A DNA stretch of 17,123 nucleotides, from contig CALVPU010000187.1 in NCBI GenBank assembly GCA_944353735.1, positions 1 through 17,123 on the forward strand, read 5' to 3'. This document shows positions 15,301-17,123 of this stretch, piece after piece. Each line of letters starts with the position of its first letter. Position 1 is the stretch's first letter. Below the pieces are notes generated by a model, which was not told the DNA's origin, did no database searches, and saw only the letters and a program-made list of their open reading frames with translations. The translations under genes and the position numbers were made by a program. Source of the stretch: an uncultured Eubacteriales bacterium. Lineage in GTDB: Bacteria > Bacillota > Clostridia > Christensenellales > Aristaeellaceae.

Positions 15301-17055
15301 CAGATAGCGCGTGTCGGCGTCGACGGTCAACACATAGCGAAAGCGCCCGCGAAGGCGATTGCACGCGCCGCCCTCGGCGTCGAACGCCGCCTCCGCGCCC
15401 TCGCGCCCCAACAGCAGGCGGTTGAGATCGCCGAGCGCGCCGCGCTTGCGGTCGCGCCCCATCCAGCGCCGGTCTATCGCCAGCAGCCGCCGTTCGCGGT
15501 GCAGGTAGAAGTACTTTTCCTCCCCCGCGCAGCGGTTCATCTCGGCGATGCGCGCGCGCGTGCGCGCGAGGATCTCGCCGTCGTCCGGCGCGTGTTGCGC
15601 GTCGCCGTCGGCAAAGTCGCCGAGGATCAGGTAGCGGATGTTGGCGTCCTTCTCCAGGCAGCCGAGCGCCTCGATCTGATCGCAGATCTCCTCCGCGCGC
15701 TGCGGCGACGAGAGCAGCGCCGGCATGACCACCAGCGTGCGGCACGCGTCCGGCACTGTCTCGACTTTCAGTTTCAGCAGCTTCGCCGGTCGGACGAGCT
15801 TCGGATGCAGCCTGCCCAGCGCCGCCGTCGCCGCGCACCACGCCAGCGGGATGCCCAGCGGCGCAAACCACAGTCCCGGAACCGCCTTCAGGTAGAGCAG
15901 CCATGCGAGCAGCGCCGCCAGCGCAATGCCCAGCGCTGCCCGGTGTCCTGAGGGATCGGGCACCATGCGCGGCAGCGGCTTGCCGCCCAGCGCGCGCGCC
16001 AGCGCCGCCCGGCCTTCGTCGTCGTACAGCCAGTGGCAGACCGTCGCTTGCGCCGCGCCGGCGCCCTCCTCCCCTGCGCGCTGCGCTGCGCCAACCGCCC
16101 AACGGGCGACGGTCGCCTCGCCGAGCTTCAGGCGCCGGGCAATGGCGGCGACCTGCGCGCGCACTGCGGCGCGGGAATCGTCCTCCATCGCCGGATACAC
16201 GCCGGCGGGATCGCCGTTCAATTCCGCCTCTACGCAGGACAGCTCGGCAAAGCAGTCCTGCCAGTTGAGCGCGTCGATCAGGCGCTTGTTGGCGAGGAGG
16301 TTCTCCAACCGCATCAGCGCCACCGCCGACTGCTCGTGCGCCTGACGCACCACCTGCTCTGCCGTCCGCTCTTCGGTCGCAAGGCGGCGTTCCAGCGCCG
16401 CGCGCAGTCCGGCGTCCTCGCGCTCCGCGAGCAGCTGCAGCGCGTGCTCGAAGAACGCAGGCGAGCGCTCCTTGAGCCGCATGGGCGCGCCGTCGACCCA
16501 GCGCTGCGCCCGTTCCCGTTCGCGGGCGATGTCGAGCGCCGTCCGCGCCGCGCGCAGCCAGGCCCGCACCAGCGCGACGCGCATCGCTTCCGGCGCCGCC
16601 CACAGTTCGCCCATCTCCAGCGCCTGCACGTCGTCGAACGACGCCAGCGCCAGCATCAGCCGCTCCCGCGTCAGGCGCAGGCCGCCCAAGCCGCACAGCT
16701 CGCCGAGCACGCGCCCGATGCGCGCCTCGCCGCCGGCGGCGGGCAGGCCGCGCACGCCGTCCAGCCGCGCCTGTTCCGCGCAGGACTCCATCAGCCGCGC
16801 GTTTTCCACCAGATGCTTCAGCGGCGCGCCGCCGTCGACACCCCGCCGCCGCAGCGCGTCCGCCTCGCAGGCAGCCGCGCGCACCGCGCGCAGTTCGGCG
16901 CGCGTCAACCGCAGCCGCGTTCGCCCGCTCGCGTGCAGGCGGACCGCCGCATCGCGCATCCGCTGTGACAGCGCGCCGTCGTCCGCGTCCGCGCAGACGC
17001 CTCCCTCCACGCCGTTTCCGCGCAGACGGTCGATCCAACCGGGCATCAGGTTCAT
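9310..17055 (-). CDS. Cyclic beta-1,2-glucan synthase-like protein (GT84 - glucoamylase-like - GH94), 2581 residues
   Basis: The domain order is that of NdvB/Cgs: a helical N-terminal region (1-365), membrane helices near 369-412, a GT84 glucosyltransferase core (about 425-760) with the nucleotide-sugar D579-A580-D581 motif and NRW (R723-W724), helices near 757-800 and 862-892, a glucoamylase-like domain (about 955-1290, cyclisation region GH189) with VDSGN at 1023-1027 and W1130-SGTMFEY, then GH94 beta-sandwich repeats (about 1345-1640 and 1790-2040) and the GH94 (alpha/alpha)6 domain (about 2080-2500) with WWHDPF and the acid-containing GGDWNDG (D2254, D2257). In the known enzymes UDP-glucose is polymerised to a protein-linked beta-1,2-glucan, trimmed by GH94 phosphorolysis and released as a ring. 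It is somewhat shorter than the roughly 2800-residue proteobacterial enzymes. ATG at 17055 has AGGAGG 7 bases upstream. There is no frameshift or stop across 7.7 kb, so it should be functional; ring size and role are unknown. Confidence 0.93.
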   Translation of the reverse strand: MNLMPGWIDRLRGNGVEGGVCADADDGALSQRMRDAAVRLHASGRTRLRLTRAELRAVRAAACEADALRRRGVDGGAPLKHLVENARLMESCAEQARLDGVRGLPAAGGEARIGRVLGELCGLGGLRLTRERLMLALASFDDVQALEMGELWAAPEAMRVALVRAWLRAARTALDIARERERAQRWVDGAPMRLKERSPAFFEHALQLLAEREDAGLRAALERRLATEERTAEQVVRQAHEQSAVALMRLENLLANKRLIDALNWQDCFAELSCVEAELNGDPAGVYPAMEDDSRAAVRAQVAAIARRLKLGEATVARWAVGAAQRAGEEGAGAAQATVCHWLYDDEGRAALARALGGKPLPRMVPDPSGHRAALGIALAALLAWLLYLKAVPGLWFAPLGIPLAWCAATAALGRLHPKLVRPAKLLKLKVETVPDACRTLVVMPALLSSPQRAEEICDQIEALGCLEKDANIRYLILGDFADGDAQHAPDDGEILARTRARIAEMNRCAGEEKYFYLHRERRLLAIDRRWMGRDRKRGALGDLNRLLLGREGAEAAFDAEGGACNRLRGRFRYVLTVDADTRYLPGELRRLIGAMAHPLNAPRMAHGARRGYAVLQPQMEMAASACVNGFVRLFVGNGGLNTYPTSVSNFWQDVTGTGIFGGKGLYDVRAFAAALDGALPEGRILSHDLIEGTLAGAALVSDVRFYDGYPTSLRSELRRLNRWMRGDWQLLPLLFSARRYPPDGRRLGAAARVRLLDNLLRSLRAPALLALLIQAVWFGSEAALFAAMLFAYWTPLLYPRGGHPWRRATVELAVLPATAACAADAVLRTLWRLAFTGRHLLDWVTSADAERGAEERMHSGRVAAILLLPGLLSPRWAIASAALAAMFAVGVEWVRDLEQETREDTAPVGEADRALLSGLARDIWRFFEDHVGAEGNFLPPDNVQADPPVGAARRTSPTNVGLYLMSCAAAQALGFLSGDAARARMADTVSVLERMEKWRGHLYNWYDTQSLCPLRPRYVSSVDSGNLAAALMLCAEFAADGDRALAERMRALARGMDFAALYDDERDLFRIGVDAERGCPSGAHYDLLASEARILSYVAMALGGAPMRHWAKLSRAAVSTPDGAALASWSGTMFEYLMPELFLRAPSNALLGTSARAAIAAQRALGQRRQRPWGVSESGYFAFDLHLNYQYRAFGLRELSLGGGVRDDVVAPYASLLALFAEPDAVAENVRAMQAAGWRGEYGLYEAADYLRFGETGAPAVVRSYMAHHQGMALCALCNALADDALCRAFRRIPEVRALSLLLEERSIAALKLRRRAGFARPVSRREEPRRDGRVARPEARLVDAHLLGGAGACALVTADGAVHYCRDGLLATRFAGDFLNRADGACVHVRRERTGECAVIGQDQVRYAPGAASMRCALGPLHCEMALCVSPEDGALIKRVTIVNGGAGAETVRVADCVPIALGTEAEVLSHPAFRQLFIVSERAAQCAVALKSRPRAPEERRRAAVHLISTPGSIACQTDYEKLVGRTGSTQRPDGIHWEMDDTVGAVLNPCSALQTELTLGAGERRTLHFAFGLVDEDGIRGWIERNFAESAAERALQLAATQSRAMLDFLGIASRDYALLDRLAALAFDARIAAAESRAREGAPCRRSDLWSLGISGDLPLMLVHVRRREDLAGVRAAIRAHEFYRAVGLRADLVLVNEHGNDYDQPVRDALSDAVAYSHLNELRGVLGGVHLPEGRSLTAAQRAALRRAAFVELEAGADLTAQLRQALRALDVPARSPVPLPLGENRLAPIQGGNGYGAFLADDRYAIDVRSSQPTPAPWANLMANERFGALLTERGGGFFWSANSRSGRLTPFLNDALREGWGLMLYLVREADGAFVPLMPGAAPRVPFRAIYSAAETVYRFEAERLSGEVALCVRHDAPELRLRATVRAPEGGAYRMVGFVDWLMGADARDAAWLRTWSRGGACMAAGAADGTGYFAAASAHAAAGGSRSAFLGRGSLSAPEGIAEPINRVGGWVVEVPVRLQSDAPLRVDWALGCADSEEDAAARVRAFCAHPDYPVARAPAIAAWNDLRDRVAVETPDAAVNRMANGWLLHQVLASRVFGRTGLYQPGGAYGFRDQLQDMLALLPFDPQRVRAHLLYCAARQFESGDAMHWWHDPFLGVRTCIRDDVLFLPFVTAEYVRWTGDRAVLSEKARYLRNVEIPQGREDLFAEMQPGEAEGTLHDHCMRAFRRAAQSGAHGLALMGGGDWNDGMNRVGAQGRGESVWLSEFLIACAESYAEIAPDESDAAWLTALADRMMAAVEAHGWDGEWYLRAYADSGAALGGRESPACRIDAISQAWAVLAGLDPSRCAQAIDAAWRQLVDERAGIIRLLAPPFPPDGMDPGYIRGYPEGVRENGAQYTHAACWLLLALIRMGDAERAHRALEMLLPPNHAATPEAAARYRVEPYVVAADICDGVHAGRGGWTWYTGSAAWLYRCILAMLGFERRGDRVRMAALLGRWREASVTVRFGAARYRLVCRAEARTVALDGQEMGDAWIEMRDDGREHEAVFPPRAPEIQIATEIKCVHNSRAERR

Positions 17056-17123
17056 ATCCGTTCCTCCTGCAAATCAAAGAGTTTACCTTCAGTATGCACC
17101 GTCGAATGCCACATCATGCCAGC

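Noticed and set aside
11848..15951. Very long plus-strand open frame (1367 codons) opposite the glucan synthase gene
   Set aside because: It is antisense to a gene with clear catalytic motifs. The translation is Arg/His/Gln/Ala-rich without domains, as expected from the antisense frame of GC-rich codon-biased DNA.
14711..17077. 788-codon minus-strand frame overlapping the start of the glucan synthase gene
   Set aside because: Its product is low-complexity Arg/Ala/Gly sequence in a shifted frame of the real gene.

Overview
The window is dense, very GC-rich bacterial DNA. Gene content points to a high-GC member of the Clostridia (Bacillota): the end of a Rex redox repressor, a serC-serA-DUF1015 operon of clostridial type, strong AGGAGG ribosome binding sites, near-consensus sigma-A promoters, TTG starts, and a transposase remnant of the IS1182 type. 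The species cannot be named from the sequence; a Christensenellales- or Oscillospirales-like gut bacterium is a guess. No rRNA, tRNA or CRISPR array was found.

Layout. 1-165: 3' end of rex, followed by about 415 bases without a gene that hold a candidate folded RNA and two forward terminators. 583-1647 (-): an exported protein of unknown function. 1648-1876: a divergent control region with a 16-base palindrome and a strong promoter. 1877-5368 (+): serC, serA and a DUF1015 gene in one tight operon, giving the first two steps of the phosphorylated serine pathway plus a linked protein of unknown role. 5471-5914 (-): a small four-helix membrane protein in a less GC-rich pocket. 6110-7624 (+): a consensus promoter, an exported protein with a C-terminal peptidoglycan-binding domain, and a small DUF7336-like protein that looks internally duplicated. 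7695-8155: a short internally deleted insertion sequence with near-identical terminal inverted repeats. 8154-8188: a strong forward terminator. 8192-9229 (-): a PTS EIIC-like membrane protein. 9310-17055 (-): one giant gene for a cyclic beta-1,2-glucan synthase-like enzyme (GT84, glucoamylase-like cyclisation region, GH94), 45% of the window. 17056-17123: its ribosome binding site and upstream DNA.

How the genes work together. serC and serA overlap by 3 bases and feed 3-phosphoglycerate toward phosphoserine. The giant synthase and the EIIC-like protein lie on one strand 80 bases apart, so a shared transcript is possible, although a TATAAT box and hairpins between them could uncouple the second gene. 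The most unusual items are the giant glucan synthase in a probable Gram-positive lineage, the deleted IS next to a terminator, the duplicated small protein, and the unassigned structured region after rex. I found no clearly new multi-gene system.
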